This document shows, piece after piece, positions 17,409 to 26,414 of a stretch of DNA of 64,000 bases. Source of the stretch: Nibrella saemangeumensis (GTDB lineage Bacteria > Bacteroidota > Bacteroidia > Cytophagales > Spirosomataceae); contig NZ_BAABHD010000024.1 in NCBI RefSeq assembly GCF_039541915.1, positions 345,560-409,559 on the forward strand, given 5' to 3'. Position 1 is the first letter of the stretch, and each line of letters begins with the position of its first letter. The notes under the pieces are model-generated. The model saw only the letters and a list, made by a program, of their open reading frames with translations. It had not been told where the DNA came from and did no database searches. Position numbers and translations under genes: made by a program.

Positions 17409-20400
17409 ATGCGCGTTTTCTCCCTGCTGCTGTTATTACCCACTCTCCTGTTTGCTCAACCCAAAGGCTGGCAGCCAATTACCATATCCGATGGGCTGTC
17501 GCAGGGCATGATTTACGACCTGAAGCAGGACCAAAACGGGTTTATCTGGATCGCAACCAAAGACGGCCTGAACCGCTACGACGGCTACAACGTCAAGGTA
17601 TTCACCAATGACCCGTACAATCCCTTCAGTCTGTCCGACAATGGCTGTTCGGCCCTGTTGATCGACCGGCGGCAGCGCCTGTGGGTAGGTACCGTTCATA
17701 AAGGACTTAACCTGTTTGACGACCGGACCCAGCGCTTTTACCATATCGACATCGGAGACCAGTCTACTTCGGATAAGGGTAGCTATGAAATTACCGTGCT
17801 GAACGAAGACCCGGACGGCAATATCTGGGTGGGTACCGGCGCCGGAAAACTGTTTAAGGTTACGTTGCCCAGCTACCTGCATGGGCGCTTCCCCAGCGAA
17901 GCCAATATCACCAGCCAGGTCCGGCTGCAGTCGGTTTCGCTGATGGAAACGGATGATAACCTGAATCGGTCTACCCATTACCTGAACTTTTACCCCAACG
18001 GCTCGGCGCTGGTGGGATTTACCGGCGGGCTCTTTTCTGTAAACTGGCGGCAACCCGGCAAAGCCAGCGTGGTAACCGAAGCCGCCAGCGGACTATCCGA
18101 TTTTTACGCAACCTATGAGGACACCAGGCAGGGCTACCGGTTTGTTTCGGTCAGCGACGCCATTATAGGCTGGTATGGAGGCAAACAGAAACGCATTGCA
18201 CTGCCGCGACCAGACAATTTTGGCGTACAGCTAAAATCCCTTGACGCCCATACCGTGGCGGTGGCAACGCCGGATTATCTGTGGCTGATGTCGCCCGCCG
18301 AACTTTACCGGCAGGATAGCCTGACCACCCGAAACGCCTACGAAGCGATTCCCACGAACGTCAATACCATAACCAGTATGCTTAGGGACCGTTCGGGCAA
18401 CATCTGGCTGGGTACGAGCGGCTACGGACTGCTCCGGTTCAACCCGGATGTAAAGCAGTTTCGGGCCTATCTGCCGGGTATGTCGCTTACTACCCTGTAC
18501 GTAGACCGGCAGAAACGTACTTATGTGCGTTATCAGTTTGCGTATGCGCTGCTGGAACGGGCCGCTAACCGCATGGTTCCTTTCCTGAGCGAAAAGCTGC
18601 CGGAGGCCGACCGGCGGCAACGCCACCTGATGCAGGACCGGCAGGGCAATTTCTGGGTGTCGAATGTTCACTTCAAAACGCATGAACAACACCTGTTCAA
18701 GTTTTCTGATACCTGGCAGTTGCTCAAAAAATACCCGCTACCGCCCAAAATCAGTTTTGGTTTCTACACCAATGCGACGGTAGAGGATCAGGACGGTAAT
18801 CTGTGGATTGGGGCGGCAAACGGGTACCTGCTCCAGTTCAATCCACAAACCGAAACGTTCACGGTATTTAGCTACCAGGGACTGCTCCCCGGTAATGAAA
18901 CCAATATTGAAACAAGTACCCTGTATCCGGACCGGCTGGGAATATTGTGGCTGGGCACGCAAAAAGGATTGATTAAAGTCGAAAATACCCGCACCCGGCC
19001 GGTCTTTACAATATACAAAAACTCGGTCACGGACCAACGGAGCTTAAGCAATAATGGGGTGCTGAGCGTTATCAACGACCCTTATCAGCCTGATACGTAT
19101 CTCTGGGTAGGCACCAAAGGCGGAGGGCTGGAGCGGCTCCATAAACCCAGCGGTCAGTTTGACCACTTCACCGAAGCCCAGGGATTACCGAACAAAGTTG
19201 TGTACGGCATCCTGGCCGACGAATACCGGAATCTCTGGCTGAGTACCAACCGGGGTCTGGCGCGGTTTAACCCCAGAACGTTCACGTTTCGGAACTACAC
19301 CAAAGCCGATGGCCTGCAGGACGATGAGTTCAATACCAATTCGTATTTCAGATCGGCTTCAGGGGAACTGCTGTTCGGAGGGGTAAACGGCCTGACGGCC
19401 TTCCGGGCCCGTGACGTTGCCGGGCCGGACGCGGCTAAACCTTTAGTTCATATCGTCAGCCTGAAAGTAAATAACAAACCCGTGGTGCCCGGGGCACCCG
19501 ATAAACTGCTGACCGAAGATATTGTCTACAGCCGTGCCCTGGGCCTAGACCACCAGCAGAATCTGCTCACGTTCGAGTTTGCCGTGATGGATTATACCCA
19601 TCCCGCCCAGAATCGCTTTCGTTACCGGCTGGCCGGTATTGACCCTGACTGGATTGAGGCCGGCACCAACCGCTTTGCCAACTATACCCAGTTAGTACCC
19701 GGTAACTATACGCTCCAGGTAATGGGCTCGGCCGACGGGGAGACCTGGAGCGACCCTGTGGCGGTACAGTTCCGGATTCATCCCCCGTTTTACCTCACTT
19801 GGTGGGCGTACCTGTTTTATGCGGGGGTGCTGGTCCTGCTTGTGTGGCAGGCCTACCGCTTTCAGATGCAGCGGCTGATGCTGCAGCAGAAAGTGCTGTA
19901 TGAGCAGAAAGAAGCGGGTAGGCTGGCCGAACTGGACGCGCTGAAAACCCAGTTTTTTACCAGTATCTCGCATGAGTTCCGAACGCCCCTGACGCTGATT
20001 CTGGGACCGCTGGCCGACCTCCGGCAACGCGCCCCTGCTGAGCCCCTGCTAACCCTGATGGAACGGAACGCCCGCCGGTTGCTGGCCCTGATTAATCAGT
20101 TGCTAGACCTGAGCAAGCTGGAAGCCGGGCAGTTGAAGCCAGCGTTTGACCAGGGCGATATCACCGCTTTTTTTCGCGCGCTGGCCGGTTCGTTCCAGTC
20201 GCTGGCCGAGAGCCGCCAGATTACGTTTGTGTTCACCCAGCCGGAACCGGAACGCTGGGCCACGTTCGACCGCGATAAGCTGGAGAAGATTGTGACCAAC
20301 CTGCTGGGTAACGCTTTCAAGTTTACGCCCGCCGGGGGTGAGGTCCACCTCAGCGTGCAGTATGCGCCCCCGGCCGAAACCGGTGCCATGACCGTGATTG

Positions 20401-21524
20401 TTCAGGATACCGGTATTGGTATCCGGGCTGATAAACTGCCTTATATCTTCGACCGCTTTTACCAGGTAAGCGGCAATATGCAGCGCCCCTACGAAGGCAC
20501 GGGCATTGGGCTGGCGCTGGTAAATGAACTGGTCGGTGTGCTGGGCGGCACTATTCAGGTTGCCAGTACCGAAGGGGCCGGTACTACCTTCACCGTCAGC
20601 CTCCCGCTCTACCGAACGGCGGCCCCGGCACCAATGGACGATGAGCCGGCCCGGCGGCCCTTTTCGTTGCTGGATGGAATAGAACACGAGGAGGCAACCC
20701 CTGCCGGTCAACCCTTGCCTGCGGCATCCTTAACCCCCGATGGGACTGAGGATAAGCTCCTGCTGATTATCGACGACAATGCCGACATCCGGGCGTACCT
20801 GCGGAGCATCTTTGCGCCGGAATACCGCATTATGGAAGCCGAAGATGGCCTGGATGGTCTGGAAAAAGCCAGTGCTCTGCTGCCCGACCTGGTGATTTGC
20901 GACCTGATGATGCCCCGGCTCGACGGCTTTGGTTTTTGCCGGTCGCTGAAAACCCAGGAAGCCACCAGCCATATTCCGGTGGTGATGCTGACGGCCAGAG
21001 CTAATGAAGAAAACCGCATTGAGGGTTTTGACCTGGGGGCCGATGATTACCTGACCAAGCCCTTTAACCGCCGGGAAATACAGGCCCGCGTGCGCAACCT
21101 GCTGCAACAGAGGCAGCGCCTATACGAGTGGTTCACGACCCGGCTACCCCGAACGGCCGTACCGGTGATACCACCGGCTCCGCTGACGGCCGAGCAGCAG
21201 TTTATCGACCGACTGACGGCCCTAGTGGAGGTCCATCTGGATGAACCCGCCTTTTCGGTAGAAGCCCTGGCCGAGGCCGCTAACCTGAGCCGGATGCAGC
21301 TTCACCGCAAACTCAAAGCGCTGACGAATACCCCGGCCACCGACTTCATCCGCAACATCCGGCTGGCGCGTGCCGCCGAGCTGCTGCGGGAGGGCGACCA
21401 GAGTGTCACGCAGATTGCCTACGCGGTGGGCTTCGATAGCCTGTCGTACTTTGCCAAAGTTTTTCAGGAGCGCTACGGCAAACTCCCCTCCCAGTACCGC
21501 AAGCCCGACGCCCCCGCTATGTAA
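17409..21524 (+). CDS. Hybrid two-component system regulator (HTCS), second copy
   Basis: A 1371-residue HTCS with the full architecture: signal peptide (about 1-17, ending LLFAQ), propeller repeats (about 30-660), Y_Y_Y domain (about 720-795), a membrane segment (about 798-820), HisKA with His855 in SISHEFRTPLT, ATPase domain with DTGIGI and GTGIGLALV, receiver with Asp1165 in CDLMMPRLDG, and a C-terminal AraC HTH. Catalytic residues are intact. Unlike the first HTCS it is not next to susCD; the next gene on the strand is a repeat-rich T9SS cargo beyond a strong terminator. Its target is therefore unknown; candidates are that cargo or a distant glycan locus. Its codon use is more G/C-rich than the preceding 2 kb. 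Confidence 0.95.
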   Translation: MRVFSLLLLLPTLLFAQPKGWQPITISDGLSQGMIYDLKQDQNGFIWIATKDGLNRYDGYNVKVFTNDPYNPFSLSDNGCSALLIDRRQRLWVGTVHKGLNLFDDRTQRFYHIDIGDQSTSDKGSYEITVLNEDPDGNIWVGTGAGKLFKVTLPSYLHGRFPSEANITSQVRLQSVSLMETDDNLNRSTHYLNFYPNGSALVGFTGGLFSVNWRQPGKASVVTEAASGLSDFYATYEDTRQGYRFVSVSDAIIGWYGGKQKRIALPRPDNFGVQLKSLDAHTVAVATPDYLWLMSPAELYRQDSLTTRNAYEAIPTNVNTITSMLRDRSGNIWLGTSGYGLLRFNPDVKQFRAYLPGMSLTTLYVDRQKRTYVRYQFAYALLERAANRMVPFLSEKLPEADRRQRHLMQDRQGNFWVSNVHFKTHEQHLFKFSDTWQLLKKYPLPPKISFGFYTNATVEDQDGNLWIGAANGYLLQFNPQTETFTVFSYQGLLPGNETNIETSTLYPDRLGILWLGTQKGLIKVENTRTRPVFTIYKNSVTDQRSLSNNGVLSVINDPYQPDTYLWVGTKGGGLERLHKPSGQFDHFTEAQGLPNKVVYGILADEYRNLWLSTNRGLARFNPRTFTFRNYTKADGLQDDEFNTNSYFRSASGELLFGGVNGLTAFRARDVAGPDAAKPLVHIVSLKVNNKPVVPGAPDKLLTEDIVYSRALGLDHQQNLLTFEFAVMDYTHPAQNRFRYRLAGIDPDWIEAGTNRFANYTQLVPGNYTLQVMGSADGETWSDPVAVQFRIHPPFYLTWWAYLFYAGVLVLLVWQAYRFQMQRLMLQQKVLYEQKEAGRLAELDALKTQFFTSISHEFRTPLTLILGPLADLRQRAPAEPLLTLMERNARRLLALINQLLDLSKLEAGQLKPAFDQGDITAFFRALAGSFQSLAESRQITFVFTQPEPERWATFDRDKLEKIVTNLLGNAFKFTPAGGEVHLSVQYAPPAETGAMTVIVQDTGIGIRADKLPYIFDRFYQVSGNMQRPYEGTGIGLALVNELVGVLGGTIQVASTEGAGTTFTVSLPLYRTAAPAPMDDEPARRPFSLLDGIEHEEATPAGQPLPAASLTPDGTEDKLLLIIDDNADIRAYLRSIFAPEYRIMEAEDGLDGLEKASALLPDLVICDLMMPRLDGFGFCRSLKTQEATSHIPVVMLTARANEENRIEGFDLGADDYLTKPFNRREIQARVRNLLQQRQRLYEWFTTRLPRTAVPVIPPAPLTAEQQFIDRLTALVEVHLDEPAFSVEALAEAANLSRMQLHRKLKALTNTPATDFIRNIRLARAAELLREGDQSVTQIAYAVGFDSLSYFAKVFQERYGKLPSQYRKPDAPAM

Positions 21525-21550
21525 TGTGGGGGCGTCCCCTGTTTTTGTCC

Positions 21551-21580
21551 AAAAAAGCCCCCGATTTCGGGGGCTTTTTT
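21551..21580 (+). terminator. Intrinsic terminator after second HTCS
   Basis: AAAAAAGCCCCCGA and TCGGGGGCTTTTTT form a perfect 14-bp stem around a TT loop, ending in a T6 run. It lies 27 bases after the HTCS stop. Because A- and T-runs flank both sides it would work in either direction. Confidence 0.92.
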
Positions 21581-21678
21581 GGGTCCATGTTACACTAGCG
21601 ATACTGGATGTGACGAGAGCGTTAGCAGCTAAAAGCCGAATGGGTGTACTTAGCCCCGTCAAAAACAACTCAATCATT

Positions 21679-24600
21679 ATGTTTCAACGACTATTTATGA
21701 AAACGTCTACCGTACTGGTAGCCCAAGGCCATGACCAGGCATCTGGCCGCACACGGCGCTGGCTGAGCGTCCTTGTCGCCCTGCTGTGGGGTAGTTTGCT
21801 GCCGACGGCGCTGATGGCCCAAACCGCGCCGACTATACAATGGAACAAAACCATCGGAGGCAGTGACTATGATCAGCTTAGTTCCCTTCAGCAAACTACC
21901 GACGGGGGTTATATCGTGGGAGGGTGGTCGTCTTCTAATGCTGGTGACGACAAAAGTGATAACCGCAAGGGGAGTAGTGATTACTGGGTAGTAAAACTGG
22001 ATGCCAACGGTAACAAACTCTGGGATAAAACCTTCGGAGGCAGTGACAATGACCTGCTTAGGTCCCTTCAGCAGACTACCGACGGGGGCTATATCCTGGG
22101 CGGGTCTTCACCTTCTAATGCCGGTGGTGACAAAACCAATGACAGCAGGGGACTCAATGACTACTGGGTGATAAAGCTGGATGCCAGCGGCAACAAAGTC
22201 TGGGATAAAACCATCGGAGGCAGTGGCGACGATCTACTTTATACCGTTCGGCAGACTACCGATGGGGGTTACATCCTGGGTGGGCATTCAGGGTCTAATG
22301 CCGGTGACCACAAAACCAATGACAGCAGGGGGTTGGAGGATTACTGGGTAGTGAAGCTGGATGCCAACGGGGCCAAAGTCTGGGATAAAACCATCGGAGG
22401 CAGTGGGCGTGAAAGATTCAGTTCCCTTCAGCAGACTACCGACGGGGGCTATATCCTGGGCGGGTCTTCAATTTCTAACGCTGGTGGAGACAAAACCAAT
22501 GACAGCAGGGGACTCAATGACTACTGGGTGGTGAAGCTGGATGCCAACGGGGCCAAAGTCTGGGATAAAACCTTCGGGAGCGGTGGCGATGATTATTTAA
22601 CTTCCCTTCAGCAGACCACCGATGGGGGCTATTTGCTAGGTGGGTCTTCGCCTTCTAAGGCCAGTGGCGACAAAACCGAAAACGGCAAAGGCGAGTATGA
22701 TTACTGGGTAGTAAAGCTGGATGCCAGCGGTACCAAAGTCTGGGACAAAACCATCGGGGGAGATAACGAAGATATTTTAGCTTCCCTTCAGCAGACTACA
22801 GACGGGGGCTATATCCTGGGCGGGTATTCGCATTCTGGTGCCGGGGGCGACAAAACCGAAAACAGCAATAACAGTAGTGATTACTGGGTGGTAAAGCTGG
22901 CGGCCAACGGTACTAAAGTCTGGGACAAAACCATCGGAAGCGCTGGCGAAGATATTTTTTATTCCCTTCAGCAGACCACCGATGGGGGCTATATCCTGGG
23001 CGGCTATACGGATGCTAATGCCAGTGGCGACAAAACCGAAAACAGTAAGGGTGATCGGGATTACTGGGTGGTAAAGCTCAACACCGATTGTTCCGCGCTG
23101 CTGCCTTCGTTTACAGCGGCCCCGGTTTGCCTGGGCTCACCTACCCTGTTTACCAATACTACCCCCCAGTCAGGCCCTCAGCCCTCCTATTCCTGGGATG
23201 TAAATAACGATGGGACGGCAGACTACAGTACCGCCGATGTAAGCCACACCTATACCGCCCCCGGCACCTATACCGCTACGCTGACCGTTACCCAGGGGAG
23301 CTGTCAGACCAGCGTTAGCCAGACGGTGGTGGTCAACGCTCTGCCCACGGCCGGCATCACGGCCAATCCAGGTACACTTCCTGTTTGTGCGCCAACTACC
23401 CTGACGCTCACGGCGACAGGCGGTACCCAATATACCTTTGCCGGGCCGGGTGTAGTTAGCCAGGATATAAACGCGGGTACAGCGGTGGTCAACGCCAGCG
23501 GTACGTATTCGGTGACAGTGGCCACGGCCACGGGCTGCACCAGCGTAACCAGTATTACCATCAGCACCGCCCAGACAAGCATCGCGGGCACCAGCGTCTG
23601 GACCGGTTGCAGCAGCACCGACTGGAACACGGCGGCCAACTGGAGCGGATGCACCGTGCCGGTAGCTACCGATGAGGTAGTGATTCCGTCGGGACCGGCC
23701 AATCAGCCCCTTATTGGCGCTGGTACATCGGCCGTGGCTAAGTCGGTACAGGTGCGGAGCGGGGCTTCCCTGACCATTGCGACCACGGCGGTACTTACCA
23801 TCAACGGCTCGGCCACTGCACTTACCGGAACCTTGTACACCGCTTTTTATAACGAGGGTACGGTACAGAACAGCGGCCAACTGGTAATTGGCAATAGCCC
23901 TACGGCCAATGTGGGAAACTATGGACTTTGGAACAACGCCAGTTTTAACAACAAGGCAGGCGGCAGTATCCAGATAGACCGAAGCACTTTTTCTGGTTTG
24001 TTTAACCGGACAACCGGAGGAACGTTCATCAACGCGGGCACGATTACCATTGGGCACCTGGCACCGGCCGGGATTTTTGGCCTTGAAAATGAGGCCGTAT
24101 TTAGCAACAATGCGGGCAGTACTATCCAGATTGACCGCTCAACCGGCAAGGGGCTGTTCAATGATGATGGCACGTTTACCAATTCGGCCACCATTACCAT
24201 TGGGACCGAAGCCAGTGCGGGACTCATTGGTCTTGAGAACGAAGCCGATTTTGTCAACAACGCGGGGGGGCACATCTACATTGACCAGACAACTACCAAC
24301 GGTATGCACAACCAGCTCGGGTCCTTTACCAACGCGGGCACCATCACCATCGGAGCTGCTTATCCGGTTGGCGAAGCGGCCCTCCGGAGCGATACCGATT
24401 TTAACAATAATGCCTGCGCCACCCTGACGCTGTTTGCGCCCCTCAAAAACAGTTATAGCTTTGTCAATGAGGGTCTTTTTACGGTCAATACGGCTCTGCC
24501 GCATACCAACACCGATGTCTTGACCAACAACGGTATTATCAGCTACCCGCTGGGTAACCCCATTCCCAACGTCACCAACAACGACCTCATTGTCGAACCC

Positions 24601-26121
24601 CTCGTGAGTAGCTGCAGCCTGATGACAACGCCGGCGCTACGCATTGGCGGCAGCAACAACTTCTCAGCGGCAGCCACCTGGTATACCGATGCCGCGGTGA
24701 CGGCCGGTAGCTATAACCAGGCCACCAATACCTTTACGCGCCAAAATACGCTGCTGCCGGGAAACACATACCCGCTCTCGTTCGTAGTCCATGACAACGT
24801 TGCCAATTGCGCCCAAACCGTGACCACCAGCCTGTCGACGGAAGTGGACAACACTCCGCCCAGCCTGACGGCGAAGAATGCCACCGTCTACCTGGACGCG
24901 CAAGGGCAGGCCACCATCACCGAAACGGATGTGGTAGCCAGTAAAGCCGACAACTGCGGTGGCCCGGTCAGCGTTACCCTGAGTCAGACCAGCTTTACCA
25001 CGGCTAATCTGGGCGATAATTCCATCACCATCACATACCGCGACCCCAGCGGCAACACCGCCAGCACCACCGCTACGGTGACGGTGCAGTACAACCTGAA
25101 TCCGCCTGCGCTCAGCCTGATTAGCGCCCCGGTCACTCCGGTTCCGGTCGGCACGCCCATTTCCGCCAGCGCCACCTTCACCGGCGGCACCGTCACCAGC
25201 GCTACCTGGCAGTGGGACGACGGCAGCACCAGCCCGGCTACCCTGGCAGGCGGCACCATTCGGGGTGCCCATACTTACACCACCACCGGCGTTTATACCC
25301 TCACGCTAACGGTCAACTGTAGCTGTGGGCAGGTACTTACCCAGACCTACCAGTATTTGGTTGTTTATGACCCCAACGGCGATTTCGTGACCGGCGGGGG
25401 CTGGATTACCTCACCGGTGGGGGCCTACATCGCCCAGCCCAGTGCCACGGGCAAGGCCAACTTCGGCTTTGTTTCCAAATACAAGAAAGGAGCTACCGTG
25501 CCCAGTGGTGATACGCAGTTCGAGTTCAAAGCCACCAGCTTCAAATTTGAAAGCACGGCCTACGAGTGGCTGGTAGTCTCCGGTTCCAAAGCGCAGTTCA
25601 AGGGAGAAGGTACCATAAATGGTGTCGGTACGTATGGCTTTATGCTGACGGCCATAGACGGCGACATGAAGAACGGCGACGGCATCGACAAGTTTCGCAT
25701 CAAAATCTGGAATAAAGCCGGTGGGGCTACCGTGTACGACAACAACCTGAACACGGCCGACGATGCCAATCCAACTACCGCCTTGGGTGGTGGCTCCATT
25801 GTGATACATACCGGCGGTAAGAACAACCGTTTAGGGCTGGAGCCCGTGCTGAGTGCGGAGGGGATGCTGCTGCGCAACTACCCCAACCCGGTAGCGGCCC
25901 GCACCACGCTGGAGTTTATGCTACCCCAGGGGGGCGACTACACCCTGGAGGTGCAGGACCTGCGGGGCTCTGTGGTGAAGCAGTTGGCCAGTGGCCGGGC
26001 CGAGGCCGGTGCCGTCAATCAGGTGAGTTGGGAGGCCGGCGCCAGCCCGGCGGGGGTGTACATCGGCCGGCTAATCACCCAGCAGGGCAGCAAGGCCATC
26101 AAACTGCTGGTGGTGAAGTAA
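21679..26121 (+). CDS. Large repeat/PKD protein secreted by the type IX system
   Basis: A 1480-residue secreted cell-surface or matrix protein. The frame is open further upstream into the HTCS gene, but the terminator at 21551-21580 rules that out; ATG 21679 (or 21697) precedes a signal peptide ending TALMAQ. Order: seven repeats of 60 residues (about 55-474) built on WDKTIGGSGDD and QQTTDGGYILGG; a PKD domain (about 478-552); an Ig-like part; three to four beta-helix-like repeats of about 50 residues with FVNNAGG and TNAGTITIG (about 714-934); a HYR-like domain (about 1058-1138); a second PKD domain (about 1141-1229); a GDFVTGGGWI domain (about 1231-1371); and a T9SS sorting domain (about 1391-1480) with RNYPNPV and ending KLLVVK. 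No catalytic site is visible. Its role is probably adhesive or structural. Confidence 0.9.
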   Translation: MFQRLFMKTSTVLVAQGHDQASGRTRRWLSVLVALLWGSLLPTALMAQTAPTIQWNKTIGGSDYDQLSSLQQTTDGGYIVGGWSSSNAGDDKSDNRKGSSDYWVVKLDANGNKLWDKTFGGSDNDLLRSLQQTTDGGYILGGSSPSNAGGDKTNDSRGLNDYWVIKLDASGNKVWDKTIGGSGDDLLYTVRQTTDGGYILGGHSGSNAGDHKTNDSRGLEDYWVVKLDANGAKVWDKTIGGSGRERFSSLQQTTDGGYILGGSSISNAGGDKTNDSRGLNDYWVVKLDANGAKVWDKTFGSGGDDYLTSLQQTTDGGYLLGGSSPSKASGDKTENGKGEYDYWVVKLDASGTKVWDKTIGGDNEDILASLQQTTDGGYILGGYSHSGAGGDKTENSNNSSDYWVVKLAANGTKVWDKTIGSAGEDIFYSLQQTTDGGYILGGYTDANASGDKTENSKGDRDYWVVKLNTDCSALLPSFTAAPVCLGSPTLFTNTTPQSGPQPSYSWDVNNDGTADYSTADVSHTYTAPGTYTATLTVTQGSCQTSVSQTVVVNALPTAGITANPGTLPVCAPTTLTLTATGGTQYTFAGPGVVSQDINAGTAVVNASGTYSVTVATATGCTSVTSITISTAQTSIAGTSVWTGCSSTDWNTAANWSGCTVPVATDEVVIPSGPANQPLIGAGTSAVAKSVQVRSGASLTIATTAVLTINGSATALTGTLYTAFYNEGTVQNSGQLVIGNSPTANVGNYGLWNNASFNNKAGGSIQIDRSTFSGLFNRTTGGTFINAGTITIGHLAPAGIFGLENEAVFSNNAGSTIQIDRSTGKGLFNDDGTFTNSATITIGTEASAGLIGLENEADFVNNAGGHIYIDQTTTNGMHNQLGSFTNAGTITIGAAYPVGEAALRSDTDFNNNACATLTLFAPLKNSYSFVNEGLFTVNTALPHTNTDVLTNNGIISYPLGNPIPNVTNNDLIVEPLVSSCSLMTTPALRIGGSNNFSAAATWYTDAAVTAGSYNQATNTFTRQNTLLPGNTYPLSFVVHDNVANCAQTVTTSLSTEVDNTPPSLTAKNATVYLDAQGQATITETDVVASKADNCGGPVSVTLSQTSFTTANLGDNSITITYRDPSGNTASTTATVTVQYNLNPPALSLISAPVTPVPVGTPISASATFTGGTVTSATWQWDDGSTSPATLAGGTIRGAHTYTTTGVYTLTLTVNCSCGQVLTQTYQYLVVYDPNGDFVTGGGWITSPVGAYIAQPSATGKANFGFVSKYKKGATVPSGDTQFEFKATSFKFESTAYEWLVVSGSKAQFKGEGTINGVGTYGFMLTAIDGDMKNGDGIDKFRIKIWNKAGGATVYDNNLNTADDANPTTALGGGSIVIHTGGKNNRLGLEPVLSAEGMLLRNYPNPVAARTTLEFMLPQGGDYTLEVQDLRGSVVKQLASGRAEAGAVNQVSWEAGASPAGVYIGRLITQQGSKAIKLLVVK
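21841..23100 (+). repeat. Seven in-frame tandem repeats of exactly 180 bp
   Basis: Units start at 21841, 22021, 22201, 22381, 22561, 22741 and 22921, each with TGGGAYAAAACC (TGGAACAAAACC in the first) and followed by a conserved CTTCAGCARACYACCGAYGG core. The period never varies, so units have been added or lost whole. Units 2-4 are the most alike at the DNA level and units 5-7 form a second subgroup (KTEN instead of KTND), which suggests block duplications. Confidence 0.95.
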
Positions 26122-26151
26122 GCCTCTGTCTAGTTAACCAAAATGATTCAG

Positions 26152-26212
26152 ATCAATCACCCGGAATGCCTTGATGGTTAAGTTAACCATCAAGGCATTC
26201 CGGGTGATTGAT
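26152..26212. repeat. 61-bp near-perfect palindrome between convergent genes
   Basis: A 30-base arm (26152-26181, containing CACCCGGAATGCCTTGATGG) is followed by a single G and then its exact reverse complement (26183-26212). In RNA this makes a 30-bp stem on either strand. It lies 30 bases after the stop of the T9SS cargo gene and about 200 bases after the end of the GH63 gene on the other strand, so a two-way terminator role is likely, although there is no T-run. Confidence 0.9.
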
Positions 26213-26299
26213 GTTGATGATTAACATACGTCCGGTTTCCCACCGCACCATCAGCTTACGTGTCTGCTGCCGGACACCGTGCTGGAGTTGAATCAGATA
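26183..26299 (-). pseudogene. Relic of a T9SS C-terminal sorting domain
   Basis: Read on the minus strand, 26299 to 26243 encodes YLIQLQHGVRQQTRKLMVR, nearly identical to the end of the GH128-like protein gene in this window (YLIQLQNGTRQQTRKLLVR). The DNA matches too, with a shared CTGGAGTTGAATCAGATAG stretch. Upstream of TAT at 26299 the similarity stops at once and there is no start, and downstream the frame runs on into the palindrome before a TAA. It is therefore the severed last 19 codons of another secreted protein gene. Confidence 0.75.
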
Positions 26300-26414
26300 G
26301 CGTATTGAACACTCTCTTTACGTCATTATTGCCGATATCGAAGTGGCGGCTGAGGCAGGCCTTCTACAAACGCTTTGACGGGCGCTTTTTTCGTTTACTC
26401 CTGACGGGTGTGTC

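Noticed and set aside
21370..21678. Upstream extension of the T9SS cargo frame into the HTCS gene
   Set aside because: It overlaps the conserved AraC domain of the HTCS and passes through the intrinsic terminator; the signal peptide begins after 21679.
21841..23100. CRISPR-like array
   Set aside because: The 180-bp units are in frame, protein-coding and directly contiguous without spacers.
26152..26212. dif or phage attachment site
   Set aside because: The arms are much longer than XerCD half-sites, there is no integrase nearby and no flanking duplication.
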